Numbered from the stretch's first letter, positions 1-53,455 are shown. The stretch is 64,000 nucleotides of DNA from Batillaria attramentaria (GCA_018292915.2 JACVVK020000032.1:1568501-1632500), one strand, 5' to 3'. The notes: generated by a model from the letters alone, not told the origin. A program made the numbers and translations.

Positions 1-1500
1 TCCACTCCATAACGGGAAAGCTGCTCCTGTATCTGGCAGTTGAGGACGAATACCTCTGTAAAATGAGTTCAGCTGAAGTGCAAAAGTCACGCTGCTGCTT
101 CTTCTTCCGCGTTTGTGCCAGGCTTTTTCTTGTTGCCCCGTCTTTGATATCACCCTTATGTGGTGGAAAAGGACGTTATACTCCGAAACACCCTCTTCTT
201 CTTCCGCTATACGTAGCTGGCCTCAGAGAGCCTGATTAACTCTGCGGTGTGACTCGGTATCTGGAGGTGGTCAGGAGGGAGAATTAAAAGGCTAAAATTA
301 TGTAGTATGTACATTGGAGGGGGGGTGGGGGGGGGGGACAATTTGAGGGTGACAGGGGTTGACGGCAGGATGTGTAGGCTGCAGCCAAGTGTCTCCCGGA
401 AGGACTCAAGTGAAGGAGCCGAGGTGGTGCTTGCTGGAAGTTTATTCCAGGCCCTCAGCGTCTGTGGGAAGAAGCACAGGACTGGATGGGCGGTGTGCTC
501 CAGGTTAGGTACGGTCTTTGGGTAACTCGTGTGCGCTGGTCAGCTTGGTGGTAAAAGTGGGAGGTGTTTCAAACAACAAAACAAACAAAAAAACAACAAA
601 AAACCCCAAAACAAAAACAAACAAAACAAAACCAAAAAACCCAAACAAACAAAACAAATCATAACAAAAAACCCCAAAACAAATCACAACAAATAAACCA
701 AAACCAAACAACAACAATAAAAACAAACAAACAAACAAACAAACAAAAAACCCAACCAAAAAGCCAAAACAAATAATAAAAGCAAACCAAAACAAAAACA
801 ACGGTGTGATCAGTCGATACAAATCATAAAATTTGTCAGACGCTACGACTCTGGAGGGGTTGACAGCTGTTCATGCCCGCAGTAGAGCAGGGGAGGCAAC
901 CAACTTCATCACTTGACGCCGCGGCCGTTGGCTACAGTAGCGAGGTGCGCAGACATGTGCACTGCCCAGTCTAACATGGAAGAGTTGGGTTTTTTTTGTT
1001 TTTTTCTTTCCTCTGTCCACTTATATGTACCTGATGTACCTTTGATGTACGCCTCTCTGTTAACTGCTAGAAACATATGTCCATGATAAAAATTAGAAAA
1101 CAAAGAGAGAAATATTGTCATGAATAAAAAAAGGAACAAAGGGAAGATGATGACTGAAGGACCCCCCCCCCCCCAAAAAAAACAAAAACAAAAAAAAAAA
1201 AAACACAATATAAACAACAAAAAGCCCCAATAACAAAAAAAGCAACCTTCCAAAACGGTCCAATTTGGACCCTCTTACCGATTCCCTAAAAAAAACAAAA
1301 CAAAAAAAAGAGAGAGGGCGCGTGTGTCTGTGCAGGAGGAGTCCATTGTCTTTGTTTTGGGTTTGTGGTAACAATATTTGATACCAACTGTGATTAGTCC
1401 ACATTTACATCTCAACACTGTAAATACATTTAAGTTGTTGCGTAAGTTTCAGTTATCTGCTCATGAAAAACAGAAATGTCTGATCCAGAAAATATTTTTC
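1..1500. other. Downstream flank, low-complexity, no gene seen
   Basis: Contains a SINE-A 3' fragment (119-195), a G run (319-340), a CAAA/ACAAA-rich A/C tract (566-800) and a C-run/A-run junction at about 1162-1215. The ORFs here are low-complexity artefacts. Confidence 0.6.
119..195 (+). repeat. SINE-A 3' fragment
   Basis: tttcttgttgccccgtcttt, then gatatcaccc, ggtggaaaaggacgtta and aaacaccct match the 3' half of the family described at 53288. Confidence 0.75.
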
Positions 1501-2000
1501 TTTATTTGCTGTAGACATGAAAAGCCATTCTTGTCAGCACAGGGAAACAAATAGTATATGACAGTTTCTGAGAAAAATAGATAAAATGGAAGAACGTGAT
1601 ATGATCAGAATACTGGAACAATTCAATACACCACAGTTAAAATGACAGATTTGATGGTCCCCTTAAAAGTGTATGTGTATACAATTATAGTTGTAGCAAA
1701 AATAGCATTGGTCCACAGTGCACAGGTACGTGTATGATACATATTTCTATAAAATAAAAAATAAAAATGATCAAGTTTGCTAGAAATAATGCAGTTGGAA
1801 TGGAAAACAAAAGCAAACAGAAACTAATGCATAATAAACCACATTCAAAAGCATTAAAAAAATAGTGGTAAGCACACACTGACAATTCAGTTTTATCCAT
1901 TTTTTTCAGTTAAATCATAAAACAAAATACTCTTTCCTGTGACAAAAAATTCAAAGAATTACTTTTACTTTTTCCAGCCTACCATCCACTGGCATAGACA

Positions 2001-2385
2001 GGGGATTTGGTCTAGTAGTTAAGGCATCCGACTTCGGATCCTGAGCTGCGTGGTTTGAGTCCCCGGTGGGCAGAAATATGGTGGGATTTTTCCTTACCAT
2101 ATCGAGTCAAATCCATGTGCAGACTCGTTTACGGTGCCTGTCTCGCCTTCGTGTACACACGCACGCACATACATCAAGTGTGCACGCTAAAACTCCCACG
2201 TTCATCTTTCGAAGAAGAGTAGGCTGTGGCCGGTGGCGTGGACAACAGAAATACTGTCGCACGCACCAGAGTGAATAGCAGGGTGGAGGTTTGCACATAA
2301 AGTAGCGCTTAGCGGCAGCAGGCTTTCACTGCTTTGTCCTCCAGCCCTGCGGCGCCATGAGCATTTCAGTAGAGATGGATATGTG
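2001..2385 (+). repeat. tRNA-headed SINE, family C
   Basis: The head has an A-box-like TGGTCTAGTAGTTAAGGC and a B-box-like GGTTTGAGTCC in tRNA spacing, followed by an unrelated body with a (CA)-rich middle and a GCGCTTAGCGGC segment. It is the only copy of this family recognised here. A tRNA gene is unlikely because the acceptor arm does not close. Confidence 0.55.
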
Positions 2386-2399
2386 CGCCGAGGAGAAGT

Positions 2400-2466
2400 C
2401 TACCATACCATACCATACCATACCATACCATACCATACCATACCATACCATACCATACCATACCAT
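2400..2466. repeat. Pentamer microsatellite (ACCAT)n
   Basis: About 13 perfect copies of the five-base unit accat/taccа-type repeat (accataccat...), uninterrupted. Confidence 0.95.
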
Positions 2467-2747
2467 AGTTGCATGCATGCATACTGATGATTATTTTAGT
2501 AAGAATAGAAATCGTCTGTGTCCCTACCAAAGTTAATTGTGATGTGCAATGATTGGTAATATAGCACATGAGGTTTGGAAAGGGCACAATAAATTGTTTT
2601 CAATACATGTACCACACAGACTACAGAAAACTGGGGTGTAGGTATACATTATCGGCTTGAACTACTTCTCATTTGCGAAAGGTAAAATTATATTAAGCAA
2701 ACATCACACAATGCTAAAAGCAGTAATTGGCATTGAAAAAAAAAACC

Positions 2748-2778
<31 letters not shown>

Positions 2779-3740
2779 GGTAACTGAACCGAACACACAT
2801 TCATTCCCCACCAAACTCCCTCTGTGCTAACTAGCAACATGCCTTGGTCAGATGCAAATTCTTCCTCCTTGAATCTAGGCTGCACAGATATACACTCATA
2901 CAATATTCATAGGCAATGAAACGAGGGAGAAAACTGGCATGTCCTGCATGCAAAATGTTATATATTGTAAGTTTTCCCTGGATAAAGTACCATTCATGAT
3001 CTGTAAAAATCTTGTACAACTGTACCACTCACAAATCAGTTGGTATGAACTTTTGCAGTCATAATATGGGAATTATATCATAGGATGGAAGGTGACGGTA
3101 TAAATCTACATCTCGTGATCTGCATTGCACTCTGGTTGAACCATAGTTTGTATGAAATCTAAAAAAAAAAGCAAGCGGCAGGAATCGAATACATGCATGT
3201 ACATCTTCAAAAATCAATGTCAACACCAACTAAAACATTACATGTTTGTTTTGCTTCACACGCACGCACACATGCATGCACACGCACGCATGCACACACA
3301 TAATGACCCTGTAAATTCTTCGCTTGTGACCCTCTGATGTGTTGGACGTAAATTGGCGTATATATACAACATTAATTTTCCTTCAGAATGACACTAGCAG
3401 ATTCACAAGTTGTAAGGAACTCAGAATACAAAGTGCATAGATATACTATTCTGTGGTAGATGCATGCATGTACTCCAATAATAAACTTGCGTATCACACA
3501 ATATCACATATTTGATCAAGTATAGTGTATTTAAAATTTAAAAAAAAATACCAAAGTTGAACAGATCTGTGACATCCAATATGGGCTTCATGATACAAGC
3601 TAGTATTTATCAACAGACATAAGAAATCTTTTCTGTCTCTTTCACACTAACTATCATTTCACTGGAATCATTTAAAAAAAAAAATTAAATGGACATCCAG
3701 TTGGTTAAAAAGGAAAAAAGAAAACTCTCTTTGAAAGATG

Positions 3741-43486
<39,746 letters not shown>

Positions 43487-43945
43487 CTGAAACACACAGA
43501 CACGACGCTCACAGTCAAGGTGGAGTCCACGTAAAAAGGGCACAAGCTACATTCCAATGAGTGAATGTTGCAGTTTGTCCGTCCGTCCGCGCGAACACAG
43601 AAACGTCGCTAAATGCAGGTAGAGCGGAATTTTTCGGATGTTACCTTTATATATACAGCGCGAACACTTGCCAAGCAGACCACACCCGACAGGGACTGAG
43701 AGAGGACACCCGTTATCACAGCATTACCATAAACCTCGAGCAAACCGACTGTTTACCGTGAGCGGCGTTATCTAGGAAATTCAAGCACCGCTAAACTGCA
43801 GCTCCAAGCTCAAACAACTGCACAGAAGGCCAGGGTGGAGAAAAGGATTAAACAAAAAGCGTCGCGAACCTAGCTAAAATCGGTCAGAATGTTCGTGTGC
43901 GCGGGGGGGGGGGGGGGATCAGTCACTGCTGTTTAGTGCTGGATA

Positions 43946-43976
<31 letters not shown>

Positions 43977-44018
43977 GCGAGCGCGCGCACACGCACGGAC
44001 ACACAATCTGAGGGCCTC

Positions 44019-44087
<69 letters not shown>

Positions 44088-44521
44088 CTATAAATTTTAA
44101 TGTTGCACTCCTAAATATGTTTCAAATTATACATTTTTTTACCATTTTAAACGCATACGGAAAGTTGATCGGAAGACCAGAAACTTCTACCGGTTTTTAA
44201 TTAAAGTTATTCCCCCCCCCCTTCTCTCTCTCTTTTGACTGTCACCGCTGTCATGTCCGCTGACTCAAGCTTTCTTCTGTAAGCGTACACGCGCTTTGTC
44301 ACGGTGTAACGGTGCACGTTTCGGGTCTTCAGTTGTGAGGGGGGCATTGAAAATGTCAAGCCACCGCCGCTGACTTTTCCACGTCCAAAGGGGAGACCTG
44401 TCAGACAGACTTGCATTTCCTGCAAGACCCTAGACCGCTGTCATGTCACACAGGTACACCTGGCTACGATGAATGCACGGTGACACACCGGGCAAAAGCG
44501 GGGGTACGAAATTGTGCTTAC

Positions 44522-44567
44522 TCTGGACGTTTCCCGTGACTGTGGCTGTGCTGAGGTGCGCGTACAC
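44522..44567 (-). CDS. Candidate coding exon (46 nt)
   Basis: agttattttctgtag|GTGTACG...CCAGA|GTAAGC. Reading VYAHLSTATVTGNVQ gives phase 0 in and 1 out, matching the entry phase of 43486. All three frames are open, so coding support is weak; the splice sites are good. Confidence 0.35.
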
Positions 44568-44643
44568 CTACAGAAAATAACTTCAGTCAGTAAACATGAC
44601 GGTACCGACTCGGAGTGTGTGTGTGGGGGGGGGGGGGGGAGAG

Positions 44644-44793
<150 letters not shown>

Positions 44794-45336
44794 TTTTTAA
44801 TGTTGTGCACAACAAGGACCAAAGACAGTTTTGTAGTTATTTCTAACTGCATACTACGGATATCTGTATTTGAACTGGGTCTGTTTATGTAACTTGCAAT
44901 TGTCCACCGGCGCAGTCAAGTATCAATCAAATATGTCCAACCTCTCACTCTGTCTGAACTGAATCGTGTTCAGCTGGACTGCTCATTAAGGGTTACTGCC
45001 CACCCCCCCTCCCCGCACAAAAACAACAACAAACAAAACAATAACAATAACACAACCAACAACTAAAACAAATAAACAAACCGAAACAAAAACGACAAGA
45101 ACAACAGCAAAAACAAACTAAAGCAAAAACAACAACAAATTACCAATTATGTCTGTTCTACTCTTGTGGTAGTGATGGTGGCGGACGGGGGAGGGGGGTG
45201 GGGGTGTTAAACTGCACCGAACCGACCCCCCCCCCCCCCTTCCCCTGCGACAGCCGCGACAGACTGTGTGACATTTAGCCGTCTGTGGCTAGCGGGACGC
45301 ATCCTCGTCATTAGCTGTCTATCCCAATACCATGAC

Positions 45337-45623
45337 CAGGGCCCGTATGTAAAACTCGAGGTTAACTTAACCCACGGCTACGGGCCTAACCCAGACTATG
45401 ACAAAAAAAAACCCAAAAACAAAATGAAATTTAAAAAAAAGAAAGCGAAGAAAGAAAGACAAAAGTCCTATAACGGCATAGGCACCTTGCTGGAATGGAC
45501 CCGCTTCCTGATTTTAAACAAAAAACAACAGAAAATTTAACCCTAGAGCTAGTTTAGTTCGAGGTTAGACTCTAACCCGGGGCGGCTACACTCCCTAACC
45601 CCGACTTTTACATGCGGGCCCTG
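45337..45623 (+). mobile_element. CAGGGCCCG inverted-repeat element, copy 3
   Basis: cagggcccgtatgtaaaact ... gacttttacatgcgggccct; 287 bp, same interior marks. Confidence 0.87.
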
Positions 45624-45916
45624 CACGTCTTTCTATTGGCCCCTGCCCTGCGTGTGTCAGCGTTGCAAGTGTTACATGTATGCGGTCTGCCTGTCCCTCG
45701 AAGTCTGCGCTTGGCTGCCCCTAGCAGCATCAGTCTTGTGTTTGAGTAACCCATAGGCGGGTTGGGTGGGTTATTAAGCGGACAGGAATGCAGCAGGCCC
45801 GTGCCTGACCCGACCGCCCTTGTTACATCTCTGTGCGCAAGTCGGGTGTAGGTGTCCTCACACGGACACGAAGAAGCCTGAGTCAGCGTGACACAACCTG
45901 ACGACAGCGAAAACCT

Positions 45917-46210
45917 CCTGGGCCCGCATGTAAAACTCGAGGTTAATTTAACCCACGGCTACGGGCCTAACCCAGACTAGGACAAAAGAAACACAAAAAC
46001 AAAATTAAATTTTTAAAAAGGAAGCGAAGAAAGGTAGGAAAAAAACCTCTCTAACGGCTTAGGCGCCATGGTGGAATGGACCCGCTTTCTGGATAAGCAA
46101 ACAAAAAGAAAGAAAAAAAAAACCACAAAATTTAACCCTAGAGCTAGTTTAGTTCGAGGTAAGACTCTGGGCTAAAATTCCTAACCTCGACTTTTACATG
46201 CGGGCCCAGG
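45917..46210 (+). mobile_element. CAGGGCCCG inverted-repeat element, copy 4
   Basis: cctgggcccgcatgtaaaac ... acttttacatgcgggcccag; lies 290 bp after copy 3 in the same orientation. Confidence 0.87.
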
Positions 46211-46274
46211 ATGTGTTTCTCTGTGTTGCACAGCCATGGTAGACCCAGTACTAGGCCTCAAAGAAGCCAGTGTA

Positions 46275-46560
46275 AGATTTGGAACAGTTTCGCGTATGAG
46301 CGCGCCTGTACGCACGAAATACTCAGTCTTAATGATTAGTAAAGCTCATGATGCGATACATTGCCGTTTACACTTCGCGTGAGCGGTCGAACATTCAAAT
46401 TCTACGACCGAGCGGTTGGGCTTGGCGACAAGACTCTCGCTCATTGTGTTAATCGCGCTATTGTGTACCCTTCTGTTGGCTCAGTGCCAGCATTTGAGAC
46501 GCCGTCACTGTGCAGGTGTCTAAGTGGTGCGATGCTACACACGACCAAAACAGCTCAGGA
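46275..46560 (+). repeat. Interspersed repeat, family I
   Basis: gcgcctgtacgcacgaaata, tcttaatgattagtaaagct, ccgtttacacttcgcgtgag, tctgttggctcagtgccagc, gtcactgtgcaggtgtctaa: the reverse complement of the copies at 51060 and 22430. Confidence 0.75.
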
Positions 46561-46904
46561 TGATCTGTGAGCACAAACGCCTCACATGTTGGGCCTTTAC
46601 ACTCAGCTCTTGGTAAAGGTTTGTTCATGTCCCGTTTTCTGACCTCACTCGGTGTGTTTCTGCTAATAGCCCATAGCAGGCTTGCTCTGTCCGCTGTTTT
46701 TTCCGCCCTTTAACTGAACGTTTCTGGGTAAAGGTTTGTTATTGTCCCGTCCCGTGTTTTGACCGTATTTATGTACAGACGTTTGTGTGGTCTCTCCGCT
46801 TGTTCTCTTGGGTTAGTATTTTCGTGTCAAAACCCGCCTCCGTGTCCGGTCAGGCGACACGGACATTGGCCTGGATCCACAGACTTCAACTTCACCCCCC
46901 CCCT

Positions 46905-46965
<61 letters not shown>

Positions 46966-47050
46966 CCCCATCGTCACCACCGGCGCCCCTCTCCCCCCGC
47001 CCCCCCCCCCCCCCCCGACCCACTAACCATCACTTCTTCAATGCCCCCGT

Positions 47051-47225
47051 GGGGAGCCGAGATATCCGAATGGTAGAACGTTGGACTCTCAATGCTCGGG
47101 TCGTGAGTTCGAATCCCGGCTGGGGCCAAATATTTGTACTGGCCTTTTCCTCGTCGCCCCCGTCTTTGATATCACCCTTACGTGGTAGAAAAGGACGTTA
47201 AACTCCAAAACACCTACCTACCCAC
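47051..47225 (+). repeat. SINE-A copy, complete
   Basis: ggggagccgagatatccgaa through aaacacctacctaccca. Confidence 0.92.
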
Positions 47226-47427
47226 GTGTATGAATCAACCCAAACGAGGCAACTCACTGTGCAAACTATCGTCACGGCGAGTGTCTCGATATTGTGTCGA
47301 CATTTGCCTTCTGCATTTAGACTGGGCCCCGCTTGTTACGGTCTGAGTCAGGCTTGGCAACGTCTGTGTAATTGTGTCAGTGGAACGTTACCCGATAGCA
47401 AAAGGTTATCGTCTTCCTCGGACGCTT

Positions 47428-47470
<43 letters not shown>

Positions 47471-47583
47471 ACTGACTGACTGAAACTTTATTTTCCAAGG
47501 ATGAGATAATAGACGCACAGGTCTCTCTTACTATCTGTCCTTGCTACACTAACAAAGCACTCAAAATGCATCAGAAGTAGAAC

Positions 47584-47621
<38 letters not shown>

Positions 47622-47647
47622 GTGCGCGCACGGACTGACCAGCACTT

Positions 47648-47703
47648 TCACGCTTTACAGCACATTTCACGAACATTACAGTACGTGAAATGTGCTGTAA
47701 AGC

Positions 47704-47707
<4 letters not shown>
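47648..47707. repeat. Perfect hairpin, 24-bp stem, 12-nt loop
   Basis: The arm 47648-47671 is the exact reverse complement of 47684-47707; loop aacattacagta. It sits between a (CA)n (47585-47620) and a (GA)n (47705-47735). Confidence 0.92.
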
Positions 47708-47739
<32 letters not shown>

Positions 47740-48440
47740 CAAACAGGGGCACTCCATAGCATGCGCTGAGATATTTACAAATTTAAATATCTGCATGACT
47801 ATGCCGGTTTGGCAGTGAAATCTGTTGTTTACTATCTCATCATTCAAACATTATTCACAATGGAAAATTTGCAATAAAACGACCCCCATCCCATGAGTTT
47901 ATCTTTTTGTCGTTTGCTCAGCGTCAAACATCAATAAAACCACCGAGTTATACGAAGATGATAAAGATAACCGGTTTTGTCCCAGAGTGGAAATGGGTCT
48001 TTGACAACCGAGAATTTAGTCAATAAAAAGGAATAAATAAATGTCGTGCTGGTAAAATTCAAATTCAAAATACTGTACTAATCCCAGAAGGGAAATTATA
48101 GAAAGTTGCCCCGGAATTCTTACTAGATACCCCAGAAGCTATTAGTGACGTGTAACCATTACACCGCGAGTGACCGAAACACTTTACCCGGCGCCTTGCC
48201 TTTCGCTTTGCCTTTAGCCGTCTGTGAGAGGCTGTTACTCTGCAGGGGTCTGATGCATGGGGAGTGAGTAGGACATGAGTCCGAGACTATATTGTCTAAG
48301 CTGAGAGTAATGGATTAGTACGAGATACACAAGCGGAGGTTATCGTACGTCTTTGACTGTTTTAGGGACAAAACGCCAATGGTTCTCCCGACGTAATAAA
48401 TCTGAGGCTAGAGGCAAGTCCCCCCCCCCTCTCTCTCATT

Positions 48441-48443
<3 letters not shown>

Positions 48444-48517
<74 letters not shown>

Positions 48518-48538
48518 CGCGCGCGCGCGCGCGCGCGA
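48444..48538. repeat. (TG)n followed by (CG)n
   Basis: About 33 TG units, then about 12 CG/GC units: alternating purine-pyrimidine over nearly 95 bp, capable of Z-DNA. Confidence 0.95.
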
Positions 48539-49255
48539 GCGGCAGTACAGATGTGATATTTGGCTGTATATTGTACATGTATGCTGTTCTGTTTGATGCA
48601 CGCAGATTATGAATCGTATCTTATGATACATCCGTATAATTGCCTCGCTCCCGCGGGAAACAACCCCCTCCTTGTTAAATACATCAATGTATAGGACAGT
48701 GAACAACTTGACTTGACTCGAGGCAAGTCTCAGACTTGTCTAGTTTCTGCTAGTTTTCATGCTATTAGTGACGTGTAACCAAAGTGTTGTCCTACGGCAA
48801 ACCCAAGGCTTGAGTGCGTAACCGGAGACTGAACTGGCAAGCTGAGCTAGACTGACGGCCCGAGTGACAGGTTTTCAGTATTACGCTCACCGAGGAAATG
48901 TCTGCCACAAGTTGAAGTACAACCGATCGAGGTCGTTTTCTATTCTGTTCGGCGCTGAGAGGGCGGTCAGGGACCAGGAACTAAAACAGGAAGCGTGGAG
49001 ACCTGCAGGTGTCAGCTGATTGCGGTGCGGCTGTAATCTTTAAGGTAATGCTGACGTCTATGTCATTTGGAAGATAATTTACACAAAGGCCTACGGCCGA
49101 ACCAATCAGCGACAAGCAGGAAAGAATGTTGAGGATGGTAGATCCTTAACACACGTTTATCAGCCTTCACAGGATGGTACATGTAGATCCCTAACACACG
49201 TTTATCAGCCTTCACAGAAGCGTTGATGGAAACCGCACACACGCACGCACGCACG

Positions 49256-49325
<70 letters not shown>

Positions 49326-49462
49326 TAACGGCTATGTCATTTGCACAAACACCTGTTATTTAAACCAAATAACGACAAGTAAGAAGCAATACTGAGGAAA
49401 CAAGACGCTTTCGTGGACCCCCCCCCCCCCCACACCGTCTCGACACACACACACACACGAAG

Positions 49463-49946
<484 letters not shown>

Positions 49947-50451
49947 TGTTCAAGGTTGAGGAAGCAGACCTTGTTTGATAGGAACGGCTCCCCGGCCCAC
50001 TCTAGAATGATAAAGCAATTTCAACCCCGACTAAACTCGTCTCGTTCTTCAAAACAGGTTGGTCCAAAATAAACACAACTTTCGCTCAGAAAAAAAGGGC
50101 GTATGATAAATGCACCCCCTGTCCCTATTGCAAAAGACAAAACAGTTCGAACAAACTTCGCCAACTCCCGCTCATAAAAAAAGGGGCGTATGATAAATGT
50201 ACGCTCTGTCCCGGGCGTAAAAGATGACGAAACATTTAGAATAAATTTCGTTCCCTGGAAAGGGAGGGAAAAACACTGGATGTTTCATTTTCTACACCAC
50301 CAGAATCCATGGGGACAATAACGCACCATGAGCAGATGTCGCGGAGGTTTTTAATTTGTTCCCACTCTCCGCCAACCTCCCCACTGCAACACGAACGTCA
50401 TTATAGAGCAATTTTTCATCCAGCGGCGATACGCATCGGCTCACGGATAGT

Positions 50452-50735
50452 TCTGGGTAAAACTCGTGGTTAATTTAACCCATGGCTACGGGCCTAACCC
50501 AGACTAGGACAAAAGAAACCCCAAAACAAAATTAAATAAAAGAAGGAGGCGAAGTTGCCGAAGAAAGAAAGACAGAAATCCTTCTATAACGGCATAGGCA
50601 CCTTGCTGGAATGGACCCGCTTCCTGATTTAAAACAAAAAACAACAGAAAATTTAACCCTAAAGCTAGTTAAGTTCGAGGTTAGACTCTAACCCGGGGCT
50701 AAAATCCCTAACCTCAACTTCTGCATGCGGAGCCT
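50452..50735 (+). mobile_element. CAGGGCCCG inverted-repeat element, copy 5, diverged ends
   Basis: ttctgggtaaaactcgtggt ... cttctgcatgcggagcctg; the interior is intact but both termini are mutated. Confidence 0.82.
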
Positions 50736-51059
50736 GATCTCTTTTGGTAGTCTATCACATCACAATGAAAAAAGCCGTCATATTTCAAGCGAGGTAGTAA
50801 TACAAAGAGTTTAACCGGAAGTTCGCAAGGCAGGTTTCATCGGTATGAAATGTACCTCGTAAAAGAGTTACAGCTAGCTTCCCAGGGCCTGGCACTGACC
50901 CTACAGAAGACTCAATGCTGAGTGAAAAGCAGGCGTCTGTTTAAGTACTGCGGTCACTCGCAGAGAAGTGCTTGGGGCTGTTTGAATTTTCGTTCGCACA
51001 GCCACATGTCAGTGTACTGCATTCAAAGTTCTACTTATTATTACTGATGCACTGTTTAA

Positions 51060-51335
51060 GATTTTCCGATCGTTCTGTTTTGATGGAGTCTAGCATCACA
51101 TCACCTAGACACCTGCACAGTGACAGCATCAAAGATAACTGGCACTGAGCCAGGAGAAGGGCAGACAATGGCGCGGCTAGCACGCCTAGCGCGAGTACTG
51201 TCGGCAAGACCAACCGCTCTATCGTAGAATTTGAATCTTCGACCGCTCCCGCAAAGTGTAAACAACACTGTATCGCATTAAGAGCTCTACCAATCATTAA
51301 GATAGAGTATTTCGAGCGTACAGGCGCACTCAATT
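51060..51335 (-). repeat. Interspersed repeat, family I
   Basis: cacctagacacctgcacagt, actggcactgagccaggaga, tgtatcgcattaagagctct, agagtatttcgagcgtacag. The 135-codon open frame across it is not conserved in the other copies. Confidence 0.75.
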
Positions 51336-52109
51336 TCTCAAAAACGCCAATGGATTTACTGCTTTCTTTCCATGCTCCAGTCTTATCGTGCTTCCCTCTT
51401 TGTAGTGTCTGGCAAGAAAGTTTGCCACACCATGCCATTACGCCGCGGCACGCGATTGGCTGAATTCTGGGGGTTCGTCCGCTCTGATTGACAGGAGTTG
51501 AGTCGTCGTCTATTATCCAGAGACTAATTTTGTCTTCTAATGGTCATTTTCCTCAAACGACGTCCACGGACTTACTGCTTTCCTTTCCACCTTTCAGTCA
51601 AGTCAAACTACACGAGCTTCCTTCTTTGTAGCCGCAATAATCCTGTAACAGACGCCTTTAAATGCGCGGCCTTTTACTCGCGCGACTTCCCGCTATGACT
51701 ATTAGAAACAACAGAGGCTACAAAATGAATAATAGAAAGCCGACACTTCAGCGGGCGCCCGGTCAAATAGCAGCTTGACATTTTTATGACGGGAGTGTCT
51801 ATCGGGAGTACATCACGCGGTGGCGATGTTCATTTTATAAGTTACTGACTACATGGTAACCTGTCCAACAGATGCTAGGTTTATGACTAGGATCTTATCG
51901 GCGTGATCAACTGATGGTCAGGAGTGAACTGAAAATGTCAAGTGCTCTACTCGAGCGATCGGCTTCAACACGGGGTGTATGTCAAAATGGGCGCCAGTGT
52001 TTCCGGTGCTGCTAAAAGTTTCGACGATGGTTTGCTCTCATGTCACTGATATTTATTACTCTCTATGTATTTATTTATTTTATTCTTTATTTATCTATTT
52101 GAAAAGCGG

Positions 52110-52275
52110 GGTAGCCGGGATAGCCGCATGGCAGAGCGTTGGACTCTCAATTCTCGGGTCGTGAGATCGAATCCCGACTGGGGCCGAATATTTGTGCTGG
52201 CCTTTTTCTCGTTGCCCCGTCTTTGATATCACCCTTACGGGGTGGAAAAGGACGTTAAACTCCCAAACAACCAGT
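52110..52275 (+). repeat. SINE-A copy
   Basis: gggtagccgggatagccgca through ggacgttaaactcccaaaca. Confidence 0.92.
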
Positions 52276-52439
52276 CAACCAACTTGGGAAGTGCCTAGAG
52301 CTCTTCTGAGATCAGGCGCTTTACGTATCTTTATTATAATAATTATTATTATGAAGTCGTATGTCTAAAATCTGATCATGCGTGTGTACGGACTTTGTGT
52401 TGTAGTAAGGCGTTAGTCAAAGTCGTTGTCTGGTTGACA

Positions 52440-52845
52440 ACGGTCGGTCGGTGGTCTAGTCGTTAAGAGACTTGTCACCAGTGCGAGAGGCCAGGGGTTC
52501 GAGTCCCACTCGGGGCGAAGAATTTTTTTCCTTCTCGTATGTGGCACCGTTCATTCGGGCCGTTCTCTCGGGGGTTCTCTCTGGGTACTCCGGCTTCCTC
52601 CCCCTCTGCTTTGGAAATGTTTAGCCTGCCAAATTTGTAAAATAAATGCAATTCTAATTTCCGAAATTTAAATAGCTGAGCTTACGATTCGCACCACGTG
52701 ATTGTACTGTGTTTATGTCCAGTGTGTGAGAGAATGTGTGTGATTCACGTGAGCGTGCGTGTTGGGTTTAGTTCGCGGCGCTTTGAGCCGATTCATGACA
52801 TTTGGTAAAGCGCCTATACAATACTCATTATTACTATCATCATTA
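52440..52845 (+). repeat. SINE-B, full-length reference copy
   Basis: Head gtcggtggtctagtcgttaa and ggttcgagtcccactcgggg; middle tctgctttggaaatgtttag, caccacgtgattgtactgtg, tgttgggtttagttcgcggc; end gcgcctatacaatactcatt and (ATT)n. The tRNA-type A and B boxes are visible. Confidence 0.92.
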
Positions 52846-52965
52846 TTGATAAACGGTCCCTTTCTCAGTTTCACGCCGACAGACCGGAAGTCCGTTGGAA
52901 ACACTCGGTGCTACTGTTTGGAAACACTCCGTCTCGGCGGGGTTACTATTTGAAGGGGGTGGGTG

Positions 52966-53455
52966 GGTGGGTATTTGGGAGTTTTACGTCCTTTTCCTAC
53001 CACTTTTGGGCGATATCAAAGACGGGGCAACGAGAAAAAGGCCAGCACAAATATTTGGCCCCGGCTGGGATTCGAAGGAACATCGAAGGTCCAACGCTCT
53101 ACCATTCGGCTGTCCCGGCTACCCTGTATGAAGGGGGGAGGTGGAATAGCCGAACGGTAGAGCGTTGGACTCTCAAAGCTCGGGTCGTGAGTTCGAATCC
53201 TGGCACGGGCCTTTTCCACGTTGCTCCGTCTTTGATATCACCCTTACGTGACAGAAAAGGACGTTATTAAACTCCCAAACACCCACGGGGAGCCGGGGTG
53301 GCCGAATGGTGGAGCGTTGGACTTCTAATGCTCGGGTCGTGAGTTCGTATCCCGGCTGGGGCCAAATATTTGTGCTGGCTTTTTCATCGTTGCCCCGTAT
53401 TTGAGATCACCCGTATGTGGTGGAAAAGGACGTTAAACCCCCAAACACCCACCCA
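52966..53455. repeat. Cluster of three SINE-A copies
   Basis: 52966-53127 is minus; 53135-53286 is plus (internal deletion of the linker); 53288-53455 is plus and the best complete copy of the family: ggggagccggggtggccgaa, gggtcgtgagttcgtatccc, ccaaatatttgtgctggctt, ggtggaaaaggacgttaaac, aaacacccaccca. The head has TGGCCGAATGG and a GAGTTCGWATCC B box, close to Leu/Ser-type tRNA. Confidence 0.92.

Larger units (their letters stand above)
1501..3740 (-). other. Probable 3' UTR and downstream flank
   Basis: No coding exon follows the stop codon. The first AATAAA seen on the minus strand is at 1506-1501, which would give a 3' UTR of about 2.2 kb, including a (CA)n at 2751-2778, a pentamer repeat and an embedded tRNA-headed SINE. 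The poly(A) site is only a guess; variant signals closer to the stop cannot be excluded. Confidence 0.3.

Noticed and set aside
505..822. 105-codon minus frame rich in F, L and V
   Set aside because: It is a translation of the (CAAA)-rich low-complexity tract.
43561..43761. Plus-strand ORFs opposite and upstream of the 43486 exon
   Set aside because: They are antisense or intergenic frames with no splice signals; the minus strand has the coding signature.
51031..51438. 135-codon minus-strand frame
   Set aside because: It overlaps interspersed repeat family I and is not kept open in the other copies.
53288..53365. Functional tRNA gene
   Set aside because: Boxes A and B are present, but the acceptor and anticodon stems do not pair well and the sequence is repeated about 20 times with a constant nontRNA body; it is a SINE head.
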